A stretch of DNA of 47,885 bases from an uncultured Collinsella sp. (GCA_902495545.1 CABUXM010000007.1:1-47885); one strand, 5' to 3'; shown: positions 8,272-15,859, counted from the stretch's first letter. The notes: generated by a model from the sequence alone, not told the origin. A program made the numbers and translations.

Positions 8272-8301
8272 AAGGCCGAAGCTCTTTGGGGCTTCGGCCT
8301 T
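8272..8301 (+). terminator. Terminator between convergent ndpA-like gene and dapH
   Basis: AAGGCCGAAGC / GCTTCGGCCTT, a perfect 11-bp stem with an 8-base loop followed by CTTGTTT. Its position between convergent genes and the A-rich left flank allow action in both directions. Confidence 0.7.
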
Positions 8302-8376
8302 CTTGTTTGGGGATGAATTGCCCCGCAGGTTGAGCATAAGTCAGCGAAAATGCGGTTTGGTAAAACCGCGTAACTT

Positions 8377-9096
8377 CTACAGCTGGCGCAGGCCCTCTTC
8401 CAGGCCGGTCTTGCTGTCGGTCTTCTCGTCGCGCATCTTGATGACGCGGGCGGGGACACCGGCCACGACCGCACCGGCGGGGACGTCCTCGACGCACACG
8501 GCGCCGGCGGCAACGACAGCGCCCTTGCCTACGTGCACGCCCTCCAGAACCACGGCGTTGGCGCCGATCATGACATCGTCCTCGATGATGACGGGCGTGG
8601 CGCTGGCGGGCTCCACAACGCCTGCCAGCACGGTGCCGGCGCCGATGTGGCAGTTCTTGCCCACGGTGGCGCGGCCGCCCAGCACGGCGCCCATATCAAT
8701 CATGGAACCCTCACCAATGACGGAGCCGATGTTGATGATGGCGCCCATCATGATGACGGCACGGTCGCCGATCTCGACGCGGTCGCGGATGATCGCGCCC
8801 GGCTCGATGCGGGCGTTGATGCCCTTAAGGTCGAGCATGGGCACGGCGGAGTTGCGGCAATCGTTTTCAACGTCGTAGTAATCGATGGAATCGGCATTGG
8901 CATCGAGGATGGCCTTAAGCTCATCCCAGTCGCCAAAGACGGTCTTGCCACGACGACCGCCGTAGACATGTGCTTTGCCCCAGGCAACCTTCATGCCCGG
9001 CTTCTCGCGCACGTACAGCTTGACGGGCGTCTTTTTGGGCGCGGTGGCGATGTAGTTGATAATCTCCTGTGCATCCATCTCGGCTGCGTTGCTCAT
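8377..9096 (-). CDS. dapH: Tetrahydrodipicolinate N-acetyltransferase
   Basis: Transfers acetyl from acetyl-CoA to tetrahydrodipicolinate, opening the acetylated branch of meso-DAP/lysine synthesis. The 239-residue protein has an N-terminal alpha/beta domain (INYIATAPKKTPVKLYV) and a C-terminal left-handed beta-helix of hexapeptide repeats (IRDRVEIGDRAVIMMGAIIN onward, with IGSVIGEGSMID and GGRATVGKNCHIGAGTV). This pattern is DapH rather than succinyl-type DapD. The ribosome site AAAGGAGAG is 6-7 bases before the ATG. It is the last gene of the minus-strand lysA-dapA-dapB-dapH operon, 39 bases after dapB. Confidence 0.92.
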   Translation of the reverse strand: MSNAAEMDAQEIINYIATAPKKTPVKLYVREKPGMKVAWGKAHVYGGRRGKTVFGDWDELKAILDANADSIDYYDVENDCRNSAVPMLDLKGINARIEPGAIIRDRVEIGDRAVIMMGAIINIGSVIGEGSMIDMGAVLGGRATVGKNCHIGAGTVLAGVVEPASATPVIIEDDVMIGANAVVLEGVHVGKGAVVAAGAVCVEDVPAGAVVAGVPARVIKMRDEKTDSKTGLEEGLRQL

Positions 9097-9135
9097 TTGC
9101 TATCTCTCCTTTGGGTGGATTCGGTTGATACCTGG

Positions 9136-9876
9136 TTAGGCAAACATGACCTTGTCGAACGTATAGAAGCCGGGTTCGCGGGTGACGAGCTTCTGGGCGG
9201 CGGCCAGGGCGCCGTTGACGAAGATCTGGCGGCTTGTGGCGCGGTGGGTGAGCGTGACCTCCTCGTCCTGGCCAAAGAAGCTCACCTCGTGCACGCCGGC
9301 GACGGTGCCGCCGCGCAGCGAGTGCATACCAATTTCCTTGGGATCGCGTGCTCCGCACATGCCCTCGCGGCCATAGACGGGGTGGTAGCCTGCCTCGGGC
9401 TCGGCTTCGACGACGGCGTCGAGCAACAACTTGGCGGTGCCGCTGGGGGCGTCGACCTTTTGGTTGTGGTGCGTCTCGACGATCTCGCAGTCAAAGCCGG
9501 GCAGCTCACGCGTGGCCTGAGCCACTAGATGACGCAGGGCTGCGATGCCGATGGAGTAATTGCCGGAGTGCATGACGCGGGCGTTCTGGCCCAGCTCGCG
9601 CAGGCGGTCCATCTGCTCGGGTGTGTAGCCTGTAGTGCCCGAGACTAACGCCGCGCCCGTGCGCTCGACATAGGCGACGACAGCATCGAAGGTCGCAACG
9701 TTCGAGAAGTCGATAATCACATCGGCAGCCGGTGCGTTCTCGAGCTCGCTCAAATCGAAGCCAATCTGGGCCACGATACCAAAAACGGGCTGCCCGGCGG
9801 TATCGACAATGCTTTCGGCGGTGGTGCGGATGAGCGAGCCCATGCGGCCCGTTCCCATAATGACGGTCTTAATCAA
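9136..9876 (-). CDS. dapB: 4-hydroxy-tetrahydrodipicolinate reductase
   Basis: NAD(P)H-dependent reductase making tetrahydrodipicolinate, the substrate of DapH. At 246 residues it has the N-terminal nucleotide loop GTGRMGS (residues 8-14), the IIDFSNVATFD segment, and the DapB signature ETHHNQKVDAPSGTAK with catalytic His and Lys. Its start overlaps the end of the dapA frame by 8 bases, so translation is coupled. It is third in the operon governed by the lysine riboswitch. Confidence 0.95.
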   Translation of the reverse strand: MIKTVIMGTGRMGSLIRTTAESIVDTAGQPVFGIVAQIGFDLSELENAPAADVIIDFSNVATFDAVVAYVERTGAALVSGTTGYTPEQMDRLRELGQNARVMHSGNYSIGIAALRHLVAQATRELPGFDCEIVETHHNQKVDAPSGTAKLLLDAVVEAEPEAGYHPVYGREGMCGARDPKEIGMHSLRGGTVAGVHEVSFFGQDEEVTLTHRATSRQIFVNGALAAAQKLVTREPGFYTFDKVMFA

Positions 9877-10759
9877 GCAGACCAGCTCCCTTCAGAGCAT
9901 CGGTAAGTGCGGCTCGCGTGTCGTCTGCCATGGGGCACAGCGGCATACGGTAGTTTGCCTCGATCATGCCCATCTGGGCGAGCGCTTCCTTGACGGGGAT
10001 GGGGTTGACCTCGCTAAAGAGGGCGTTGATGAGCGGCTGGCCGGCAATCTGGATATCGCGGGCGCGCGCTACGTCGCCGTCCAGATAAGCGCGGCACATG
10101 TCGTGTACAAGCTGCGGCTGCACGTCGGCCCACACGCTGATGGTGCCCGAAGCGCCCAGGCTCATGAGCGGCACGGTAAGCGCGTCCTCGCCCGAGTACA
10201 TGCGGAAGTCATCGGACAGCAGGTGGGCGATCTTGGCCGCGTAGGCGACGTTGCCCGAGGCCTCCTTGATGCCCATGATGTTGGGGTGCGCGGCTAGGCG
10301 CTCTACGTTGCGCTCGCTGATACCGCAGCCGCAGCGGCCGGGGATGTTGTACAGGATGCAGGGGATGTCAACGGCATCGGCGACGGTCTTAAAGTGCTGA
10401 TAGATACCCTCTTCGTTGGACTTGTTGTAGTAGGGGGTAATGAGCAGCAGTCCGTCGGCTCCCAAGCCCTGGTAAGTAAGCGACTTGGTGAGCATGGTCT
10501 GCGTGGAGTTGGAGCCCGAGCCTGCAATGACGGGGACGCGTCCTGCAACATGCTTGACCACGGCGGCGACGACGGAGTTGTCCTCGTCATCGGTCATCGT
10601 GGCACTCTCGCCGGTGGTGCCCAGGGTGAGAATGGCGTCGGTGCCATTTTGCAAGTGGAAATCGATAAGGCGCTCGAGCGCGTCAAAGTCGACACTGCCG
10701 TCCTTTTTAAACGGCGTAACGAGGGCGACGATTGAGCCCTCGAGATTGCGGATGTCCAT
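9869..10759 (-). CDS. dapA: 4-hydroxy-tetrahydrodipicolinate synthase as internal-start product
   Basis: The same frame as the C-terminal half of the LysA-DapA fusion, but starting at its own ATG (10757-10759). From there the protein is 296 residues, the normal DapA length, beginning MDIRNLEGSIVALVTPF as free DapA proteins do. AAGGAG sits 6 bases upstream of this ATG, inside the linker codons. I infer that independent DapA is produced beside, or instead of, the fusion; the sequence alone cannot give the ratio. Confidence 0.65.
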   Translation of the reverse strand: MDIRNLEGSIVALVTPFKKDGSVDFDALERLIDFHLQNGTDAILTLGTTGESATMTDDEDNSVVAAVVKHVAGRVPVIAGSGSNSTQTMLTKSLTYQGLGADGLLLITPYYNKSNEEGIYQHFKTVADAVDIPCILYNIPGRCGCGISERNVERLAAHPNIMGIKEASGNVAYAAKIAHLLSDDFRMYSGEDALTVPLMSLGASGTISVWADVQPQLVHDMCRAYLDGDVARARDIQIAGQPLINALFSEVNPIPVKEALAQMGMIEANYRMPLCPMADDTRAALTDALKGAGLLD

Positions 10760-12178
10760 GTTCTTCTCCTTCGCCTCCGCGATCTGGATGCGTTTGTTCC
10801 ATTGAGCTGCGACTGCCAGACGCTCGTCTTCGGCGCGACGGCGGGCACTTTCGGTGCGCGACTTGGCCAGCAGCTCTCGGCCGCACGGCAGCACGTCGAG
10901 CGTGGCAAAGTAATCGCCCGGGCGCTCGGCGCGGCGGATGAGGTCGGCCGCGCCATCGGGGCGCAGCAGGACCTCGGCCGAGCGCAGCCGTCCGTTGTAG
11001 TTGTAGCCCATGGAGTAGCCATGCGCACCGGTATCGTGGATTACAAGCAGGTCACCCATGTCGATATGCGGCAGCTTGCGATCGATAGCAAACTTGTCGT
11101 TGTTCTCGCATAGGTTGCCCGTGATGTCATACGTGTTCGTGACCGGTGCTGTGGTCTTGTCAGGGCCACCCGGCTGTCCCATCACCGTAATGTGGTGGTA
11201 GGCACCATACATAGCGGGACGAATGAGGTCGACGGCGCTTGCGTCCACGCCGATATAGTCCTTGTAGATCTGCTTCTCGTGGATGGCCTTGGTGACCAGG
11301 CAGCCGTAGGGGCCCATCATAAAGCGACCCATCTCGGTGTAGATCGCCACATCGCTCATGCCGGCGGGGACCAGAATCTCGTCGTAGGCTGCGTGTACGC
11401 CCTCGCCGATGGCGTGGATGTCGTTAGCCTGCTGCTCGGGTAGGTAGGGGATACCCACACCGCCGGACAGATTGATAAAGGCGACACGTGCGCCTGTCTC
11501 GCGCTCCAGGCGCACGGCAAGCTCAAAGAGGATGCGCGCAAGCTTGGGGTAGTAGTCGTTGGTGACGGTGTTGCTGGCAAGGAAGGCATGGATGCCAAAA
11601 TTCTCGGCGCCCTTGGCCTTGAGCATGCGGAAGGCCTCGAAGAGCTGCTCGGTGGTCATACCGTACTTGGAGTCGCCGGGGTTGTCCATGATGCCGTTGG
11701 AGAGCTGGAACAGGCCGCCCGGATTAAAGCGGCAGCTTACCGTCTTGGGGATGGGGCCCGCGACGCGCTCAAAGAACTCGATATGGCTGATGTCGTCAAA
11801 GTTGACGATGGCGCCCAGTTTATCCGCAAGGGCAAAATCCGCCGCCGGCGTGTCGTTGGACGAGAACATGATGTCGTGGCCGGTGATACCCAGCGAGCGG
11901 GCAATCATGAGCTCGGTATAGCTCGAACAATCGCAGCCGCAGCCGTATTCGTTGAGGATGGATATGAGTGCCGGGTTAGGGTTGGCCTTGACGGCAAAGT
12001 ACTCCTTAAAGCCCGGATTCCACGCAAAGGCGTCGCGCACCTCTTGCATGTTGCGGCGGATGCCCGCCTCGTCGTATAGATGAAACGGCGTGGGGAACTG
12101 CTCGACGATATGCTCGAGTGTCTCCTTGTCCACAAACGGCTGCTTGGCCGCATATGCCTCGTTGGGGGTCAATGCCAT
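9869..12178 (-). CDS. lysA-dapA: LysA-DapA fusion: diaminopimelate decarboxylase joined in frame to dihydrodipicolinate synthase
   Basis: One uninterrupted frame of 769 residues. Residues 1 to about 430 are a fold-type III PLP decarboxylase (Lys in EYFAVKANPNP, glycine-rich NLSGGVG, C-terminal HDTGAHGYSMGYNYNG), which turns meso-DAP into lysine. Residues 474-769 are a complete class I aldolase DapA (LYNIPGRCGCG with its Tyr, Schiff-base Lys in MGIKEASGN), which condenses pyruvate with aspartate semialdehyde. About 40 charged residues link them (SRTESARRRAEDERLAVAAQ onward). The operon's last and first lysine-specific steps are thus on one chain. However, a full ribosome site stands before the DapA Met474, so free DapA may also be made. 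This could be a true fusion or a recently lost lysA stop. The ATG at 12178 is preceded by GAGG. Confidence 0.85.
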   Translation of the reverse strand: MALTPNEAYAAKQPFVDKETLEHIVEQFPTPFHLYDEAGIRRNMQEVRDAFAWNPGFKEYFAVKANPNPALISILNEYGCGCDCSSYTELMIARSLGITGHDIMFSSNDTPAADFALADKLGAIVNFDDISHIEFFERVAGPIPKTVSCRFNPGGLFQLSNGIMDNPGDSKYGMTTEQLFEAFRMLKAKGAENFGIHAFLASNTVTNDYYPKLARILFELAVRLERETGARVAFINLSGGVGIPYLPEQQANDIHAIGEGVHAAYDEILVPAGMSDVAIYTEMGRFMMGPYGCLVTKAIHEKQIYKDYIGVDASAVDLIRPAMYGAYHHITVMGQPGGPDKTTAPVTNTYDITGNLCENNDKFAIDRKLPHIDMGDLLVIHDTGAHGYSMGYNYNGRLRSAEVLLRPDGAADLIRRAERPGDYFATLDVLPCGRELLAKSRTESARRRAEDERLAVAAQWNKRIQIAEAKEKNMDIRNLEGSIVALVTPFKKDGSVDFDALERLIDFHLQNGTDAILTLGTTGESATMTDDEDNSVVAAVVKHVAGRVPVIAGSGSNSTQTMLTKSLTYQGLGADGLLLITPYYNKSNEEGIYQHFKTVADAVDIPCILYNIPGRCGCGISERNVERLAAHPNIMGIKEASGNVAYAAKIAHLLSDDFRMYSGEDALTVPLMSLGASGTISVWADVQPQLVHDMCRAYLDGDVARARDIQIAGQPLINALFSEVNPIPVKEALAQMGMIEANYRMPLCPMADDTRAALTDALKGAGLLD
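10760..10773 (-). promoter_or_regulatory. Internal ribosome binding site for dapA
   Basis: On the minus strand GCGAAGGAGAAGAAC precedes the internal ATG, giving AAGGAG with 6-base spacing. It is as good as the sites of the separate genes in this window and is unlikely to be kept by chance inside a linker. Confidence 0.65.
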
Positions 12179-12191
12179 GTCCCGTAAACCT

Positions 12192-12256
12192 CGCTATCCA
12201 GACGGCGCCATCTGCGCATCGAATCCGCATAGCGTGGACCCAATGTCCGGATAGCG
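12192..12256 (-). promoter_or_regulatory. Expression-platform hairpin before lysA
   Basis: CGCTATCCGGAC (12256-12245) can pair over 12 bp (one G-U) with GTCTGGATAGCG (12203-12192), whose end touches the GAGG ribosome site of lysA. No U tract follows, so control of translation rather than termination is the likelier mode. An alternative pairing of ATCCG with CGGAT inside the segment could compete. The pairing is seen; the switching is inferred. Confidence 0.5.
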
Positions 12257-12272
12257 CTCCCGCATTGCTGCA

Positions 12273-12406
12273 GACAGTCCTGTGGGTGTTTCCCACAGGC
12301 CCACCAGGTTGTTCGTGCCCGAAAAACCCAGTTCGGCGGGTTTCGCCTCCCCACGGGGTCAAAGCCTGCCGGCTCGCCCGCGGCTCTTCGTGCCCGCGCC
12401 TCTATC
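12273..12406 (-). ncRNA. Lysine riboswitch (L-box) aptamer
   Basis: Read on the minus strand, the leader has the L-box landmarks in order: GATAGAGGCGCGGGCACGAAGA at the 5' side (only the GATAGAGGCGC and AAGA parts are the conserved blocks), GTGGGGAGGCGAAACCCGCC with GCCGAAC, then CCTGGTGGGC, a CCTGTGGG/CCCACAGG hairpin and the closing ACTGTC. The ends GATAG and CTGTC form P1. The same order is found in the B. subtilis lysC leader. It lies about 95 bases before lysA, exactly where control by lysine makes sense for a lysA-dapA-dapB-dapH operon. Boundaries are approximate. Confidence 0.9.
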
Positions 12407-12558
12407 AAGTGGTAAAGACCCTACCACGTTGCACTTTACCAAACAAGAGTATTCGTATATAACGTTTAAAAAATGCAGGGATATGCTGGAAATAAGGGTG
12501 CGGCAATCTTGCGGCACAATAAGATGGCAACTGGTGCGCACCTATGAAAGGAACCTTT

Positions 12559-13746
12559 ATGACCGAGCTCCAAGAACTCCGCCGCTATCGGCGCGACTTG
12601 CACAGGATCCCGGAGCTCGACTTCGATCTTCCGCAGACTATCGCCTATATCGAGGGCGTGTTGGCGCCGCTCGCCTGCGAGGTGACCCATCCGTGTCCCA
12701 GCTGCGTCTGCGCTTTCTTCGATGCCGGTACGGGCGCCGCACGTGCTACGGCGATTCGCGCCGACATGGACGCCCTACCCATTGCGGAGTCGACGGGAGC
12801 TGGTTTTGCCTCGACCCATCCCGGCAAAATGCACGCGTGCGGACACGATGGACACATGGCCATGGCACTTGCGGCGGCAACCTTCGTTGATCGCACGATT
12901 CGTGAGCAGCCGGGCGCCATTAAACGCAACGTGCTCTTTGTGTTCCAGCCTGCCGAGGAGACGACCGGTGGCGCCAAGACAGTGTGCGAGAGCGGCGTGT
13001 TCGAGCGCTATGGTGCCGACCGCATCTTCGGCTTCCATGTGTGGCCCGATTTGCCTGCCGGTACGTTGGCGAGCTGCCCCGGTCCGCTGCTAGCACGTTC
13101 GAGCGAGACACATGTGCACATTCACGGGACGAGCATCCATATCGCTAAGACCTACGGCGTTCCCGTTGGCGAATCGCACGATGCGGCATTGGCGGCTGCC
13201 AAGTTCTTGGTTTCCGAGCGCGAGCTCATGGACGAGTTGGGTACCGAAGAGCCCTGCATTGGCAAGTTCGGCCTGCTGCAGGCCGGCACCGTCTGCAATG
13301 CGGTGGCAGGGGAGGCCCATGTTGCCGGTAGTTTGCGTGTGTTTACGGACGCCATGTTCGACCGTGCGCGCGAGGGCGTGCGCCGCGTGTTGGACGAGGC
13401 CTGCGCTGCAACAGGCTGTACGTACGATCTCGACTTTGCCGAGGGCTATCCGCCAGTCGATAATGACCCCGAGCTATTTGCCTGCATTGCGCCTGCCTTG
13501 TCCGGGCTGCAACTTGTGGATGAGCCGCTGCTGATCGCCGAGGATTTCGCGTTCTATCAACGCCACCTGCCGGGCGTGTTCTTCTTGCTGGGCACGGGCG
13601 TGCCGGAGGGTCAAGAAAACCCGAGCGATTCGGATGGCTGTCCCGCCTATGCCGCGAGCGCTCTGCATACTGATACCATGCTCTTTGACGAGGAAATCCT
13701 ACTCAAGGGCCTCGATGTCTACAAACGATTACTTTCGCTTGACTAA
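12559..13746 (+). CDS. M20-family amidohydrolase, likely N-acetyl-diaminopimelate deacetylase
   Basis: A 395-residue M20D metallo-amidohydrolase. The ATG at 12559 is chosen because AAAGGA precedes it; an in-frame ATG at 12544 overlaps that ribosome site. Metal ligands are visible in KMHACGHDGHMA and FQPAEETTGGAKT, with further residues in FGFHVWPDLPAG and the C-terminal ADHF-like region (AEDFAFYQ). The family includes N-acetyl-LL-DAP deacetylase, hippurate and IAA-amino-acid hydrolases. Because it is divergent from a lysine operon whose acyl branch is acetyl (dapH), DAP deacetylase is the best guess; the sequence alone does not fix the substrate. It lacks the start of a signal peptide and is cytosolic. 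Confidence 0.85.
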   Translation: MTELQELRRYRRDLHRIPELDFDLPQTIAYIEGVLAPLACEVTHPCPSCVCAFFDAGTGAARATAIRADMDALPIAESTGAGFASTHPGKMHACGHDGHMAMALAAATFVDRTIREQPGAIKRNVLFVFQPAEETTGGAKTVCESGVFERYGADRIFGFHVWPDLPAGTLASCPGPLLARSSETHVHIHGTSIHIAKTYGVPVGESHDAALAAAKFLVSERELMDELGTEEPCIGKFGLLQAGTVCNAVAGEAHVAGSLRVFTDAMFDRAREGVRRVLDEACAATGCTYDLDFAEGYPPVDNDPELFACIAPALSGLQLVDEPLLIAEDFAFYQRHLPGVFFLLGTGVPEGQENPSDSDGCPAYAASALHTDTMLFDEEILLKGLDVYKRLLSLD

Positions 13747-13791
13747 GGCGTGAAGGACTATTTGTTCTAGAAAACACGAACAAACGTACGA

Positions 13792-13837
13792 TATAATAGA
13801 GATGTAAGTCTATAGAAACGTTTGACGTTACTAACGT
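13792..13837 (+). promoter_or_regulatory. higBA promoter -10 and operator palindrome
   Basis: A consensus TATAAT (13792-13797) is followed, before the higB start at 13849, by the perfect palindrome ACGTTA-C-TAACGT (13825-13837). The position between -10 and start codon is right for repression by the HigA antitoxin, as in other toxin-antitoxin operons. No good -35 hexamer is seen. Confidence 0.6.
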
Positions 13838-13848
13838 AAGGCGATACT

Positions 13849-14130
13849 ATGATTGCATCGTATAAAGATGAGGATACCGAACGCTTTGCCATGGGTGTGC
13901 GGGTCAGGAGGTTCGTGCCCTTTGAGCGTGTTGCGTTGAGGAAGATTCGCCAACTGCAGGTTTGTGCTTCGCTTGATGATCTTCGCGTTCCACCGGGCAA
14001 CCGCCTGGAAGCTTTGAAGGGCGATCGTGCCGGTCAATATAGCATCCGTGTTAACGAGCGCTATCGGGTCTGTTTTGAGTGGAGACAGGAGATGGCTTGG
14101 AATGTCGAAATCGTCGATTATCACAAGTGA
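13849..14130 (+). CDS. higB: HigB-type toxin (RelE/ParE superfamily)
   Basis: A 93-residue protein with the compact HigB layout: QLQVCASLDDLRVPPGNRLEALKGDRAGQ, where the PPGNRLEALKG block is the family hallmark, then YSIRVNERYRVCFEW and the closing VEIVDYH. Family members are ribosome-dependent mRNA interferases neutralised by the adjacent antitoxin. The toxin comes first and overlaps higA by 29 bases, the usual higBA order. Composition is more AT-rich than the housekeeping neighbours, as is common for mobile toxin-antitoxin modules. Confidence 0.88.
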   Translation: MIASYKDEDTERFAMGVRVRRFVPFERVALRKIRQLQVCASLDDLRVPPGNRLEALKGDRAGQYSIRVNERYRVCFEWRQEMAWNVEIVDYHK

Positions 14131-14443
14131 TGAGACTTCGGCCGATTTGCTGTCGCCGGTGACTCCTGGTGAGCTTCTCAAAGAGGAGTTTCTTGTTCCC
14201 ATGGGCATTTCTCAATATCGCCTTGCGAAAGAGACTGGGATTCCGGCTCAGCGTATCGGGCAGATTGTCTTGGGAAAACGTCGCGTGACGGCCGACACCG
14301 ACCTCCGTCTTTGCCGTTATTTTGGCCTGACGGATGGTTATTGGCTGCGCGCTCAGGTGGCGTTTGACCTTGAGGCCGAGAAAAGGCGGATCGAACCGGA
14401 GCTGAATAAGATCGTTCCTGTCCAGCAGGCCGCTGCGTTGTAG
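14102..14443 (+). CDS. higA: HigA-type antitoxin, XRE HTH
   Basis: A 113-residue antitoxin that binds the toxin and, in known HigBA pairs, represses the operon. The start at 14102 inside the end of higB follows AGGAG at about 10 bases. The core TPGELLKEEFLVPMGISQYR with LAKETGIPAQRIGQIVLGKR is the HigA/VapI-type helix-turn-helix. The remainder (RLCRYFGLTDGYWLRAQVAF) is the family's C-terminal helix region. The palindrome at 13825-13837 is the probable operator. Confidence 0.9.
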   Translation: MSKSSIITSDETSADLLSPVTPGELLKEEFLVPMGISQYRLAKETGIPAQRIGQIVLGKRRVTADTDLRLCRYFGLTDGYWLRAQVAFDLEAEKRRIEPELNKIVPVQQAAAL

Positions 14444-14472
14444 TGCTCAAAGATATTGAGGTTGGAGTGACG

Positions 14473-14796
14473 ATGGAACGACGCCGACAGTCTGCCGTTT
14501 ATAGTCCCGGTGGGTGTGGATGCGGCTTGTTGTTGCTTCCGGTTATTGCTGTGAGCATTGGCGTGATGTTTGCGCTTGCTGGACTGGCCGCAGCGGCACT
14601 TGTGCTGTTGATTGTGGCCATTGGCGTGACGATTTGGCTTTGCCGCAATCGCGAGCAACGCCGTGCCGACGGTAAAACCACTGTCGGCTGGGTCGTCTTC
14701 CTGATTATTGCGTACCCGCTGAGTGCCAGCTACCTGGTGTTCTTTGTCCTGTTGATGATTAGCGCCTTTACTGGGGAATCCGTAACGGTGGGTTGA
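14473..14796 (+). CDS. Small membrane protein
   Basis: A 107-residue protein with GGAG before its ATG. A Cys-Gly-Cys containing N-terminus leads to a long hydrophobic region (GLLLLPVIAVSIGVMFALAG and onward, enough for two helices), a basic loop (CRNREQRRADGKTT) and a further hydrophobic stretch ending near the C-terminus. The loop charge suggests a cytoplasmic position. The gene follows higA by 29 bases and may be cotranscribed with the toxin-antitoxin pair. I do not recognise a family. Confidence 0.6.
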   Translation: MERRRQSAVYSPGGCGCGLLLLPVIAVSIGVMFALAGLAAAALVLLIVAIGVTIWLCRNREQRRADGKTTVGWVVFLIIAYPLSASYLVFFVLLMISAFTGESVTVG

Positions 14797-14901
14797 CGCA
14801 CTGCCAGCAGACGGTCGCGCAAAGTGCGTTTGCTCGGCGTTTGGATAACTGCATTGGCCGTTTACCGCAACCTTAGCTCTCAGCTAATGAATTCAAGTTT
14901 A

Positions 14902-14955
14902 ATCCTTCCTACGATGTGCTGTGTGCCGGCACGGTAGCCGGATCGTAGGAAGGAT
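14902..14955 (+). promoter_or_regulatory. 14-bp perfect inverted repeat burying a ribosome site
   Basis: ATCCTTCCTACGAT (14902-14915) is the exact reverse complement of ATCGTAGGAAGGAT (14942-14955). The right arm contains the ribosome site (AGGAAGGA) of the gene starting at 14961, so in RNA the site would be double-stranded. The 26-base loop contains another palindrome, GTGCCGGCAC. It could be a translation switch or, in DNA, an operator pair. Confidence 0.6.
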
Positions 14956-14960
14956 GAATA

Positions 14961-15404
14961 ATGGCAAAAGAGGGAAAGAAGCCGATCGGCAAGATTGTCC
15001 TAGGCATCATCGTGGTGCTGGTTATTGTCGGTGCCGTGGGCTCTATGGGCGGCAACTCAACCGATTCGTCTGCGAGCGATTCGGCAAAACCTGCCGAGAC
15101 GACACAGCAGGCTGAGGAGCAAAAAGAACCGCAAGAACCGTATACCATTGCTGACGAGGCTGAAGACACTTCCAATCAGTTTACCTATAAGATCACGGGT
15201 ACGCTGACCAATAACACGGACAAGGAAAAGAGCTACATTCAGATTGAATATGTTCTGTATGATGCCGATGGCAATCAGGTTGGAACGGCTCTTGCAAACA
15301 CCAATCATTTGAAGGCGGGCGGCTCCTGGAAGTTCGAGGCACTGGGCACGGTGTCTCCCGACCAGGTTGCTAGCTGGGAGCGTTCGGACGTAAGCGGTTT
15401 CTAG
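14961..15404 (+). CDS. Membrane-anchored FxLYD-domain protein
   Basis: A 147-residue protein. A basic N-terminus (MAKEGKKPIGK) and one hydrophobic helix (IVLGIIVVLVIVGAVG) form a signal anchor, followed by a Ser/Thr/Gln/Glu-rich spacer and a beta-rich domain (FTYKITGTLTNNTDKEKSYI, then IEYVLYDADGNQVGTA and WKFEALGTV). The VLYDADGN core is the FxLYD pattern found in many small extracellular proteins of Gram-positives; no enzymatic role is known. The ribosome site lies inside a perfect hairpin, which is unusual among the genes here. Confidence 0.72.
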   Translation: MAKEGKKPIGKIVLGIIVVLVIVGAVGSMGGNSTDSSASDSAKPAETTQQAEEQKEPQEPYTIADEAEDTSNQFTYKITGTLTNNTDKEKSYIQIEYVLYDADGNQVGTALANTNHLKAGGSWKFEALGTVSPDQVASWERSDVSGF

Positions 15405-15436
15405 CATGTTGCATGCACTGGGGGAGGTGAGGCCGA

Positions 15437-15859
15437 ATGCCCGATAAAAAGCTGACTGACGAGTTACTCAATGAGCTTCTCGACGCGCCAAACATCGATG
15501 GCTATATCAAGGAGCACGACTTTGCCACCCCGTCGCTTTCGGACTACCTGAAGCAGCTGCTGCAGGAAAAGGGCTTGGAGCGCTCGCGCGTGGTTCGTAT
15601 GGCCGATCTCAATGAGACCTTTGGCTATCAGATCTTTACCGGTGCGCGTCATCCGAGTCGCAATAAGGTGCTGCAGATTGCCTTCGCCATGGCGCTAACG
15701 CTCAAGGAGACCAACCGCGCCTTGACGGCGGCGGGTGCCAACATCCTCAATTGTAAGGACCGCCGCGATGCGATTATCATCTTTTGCATCGATCGCGGGT
15801 GCAGCCTCCAAAAGGTCAACGAGGAGCTGTATCGCTTTGGCGAGGAGACGGTGAGTTAG
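15437..15859 (+). CDS. Small HTH-like (XRE-type) protein next to a Ser/Thr kinase
   Basis: A 140-residue soluble protein starting 32 bases after the FxLYD gene with a GGGGAGG ribosome site. The segment LSDYLKQLLQEKGLERSRVV to LNETFGYQIFTGARHPSRNK reads like an XRE helix-turn-helix, with QIAFAMALTLKETNRALTAA after it. The C-terminal half (DAIIIFCIDRGCSLQKVNEEL) is helical. It may be a regulator or a kinase substrate; its 98-base distance to the kinase gene suggests a functional pair. The exact role is unknown. Confidence 0.65.
   Translation: MPDKKLTDELLNELLDAPNIDGYIKEHDFATPSLSDYLKQLLQEKGLERSRVVRMADLNETFGYQIFTGARHPSRNKVLQIAFAMALTLKETNRALTAAGANILNCKDRRDAIIIFCIDRGCSLQKVNEELYRFGEETVS

Noticed and set aside
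9869..12178. Sequencing error that removed the lysA stop codon
   Set aside because: Not proven either way; kept as an alternative in the fusion finding because no frame break is visible and both halves are intact.
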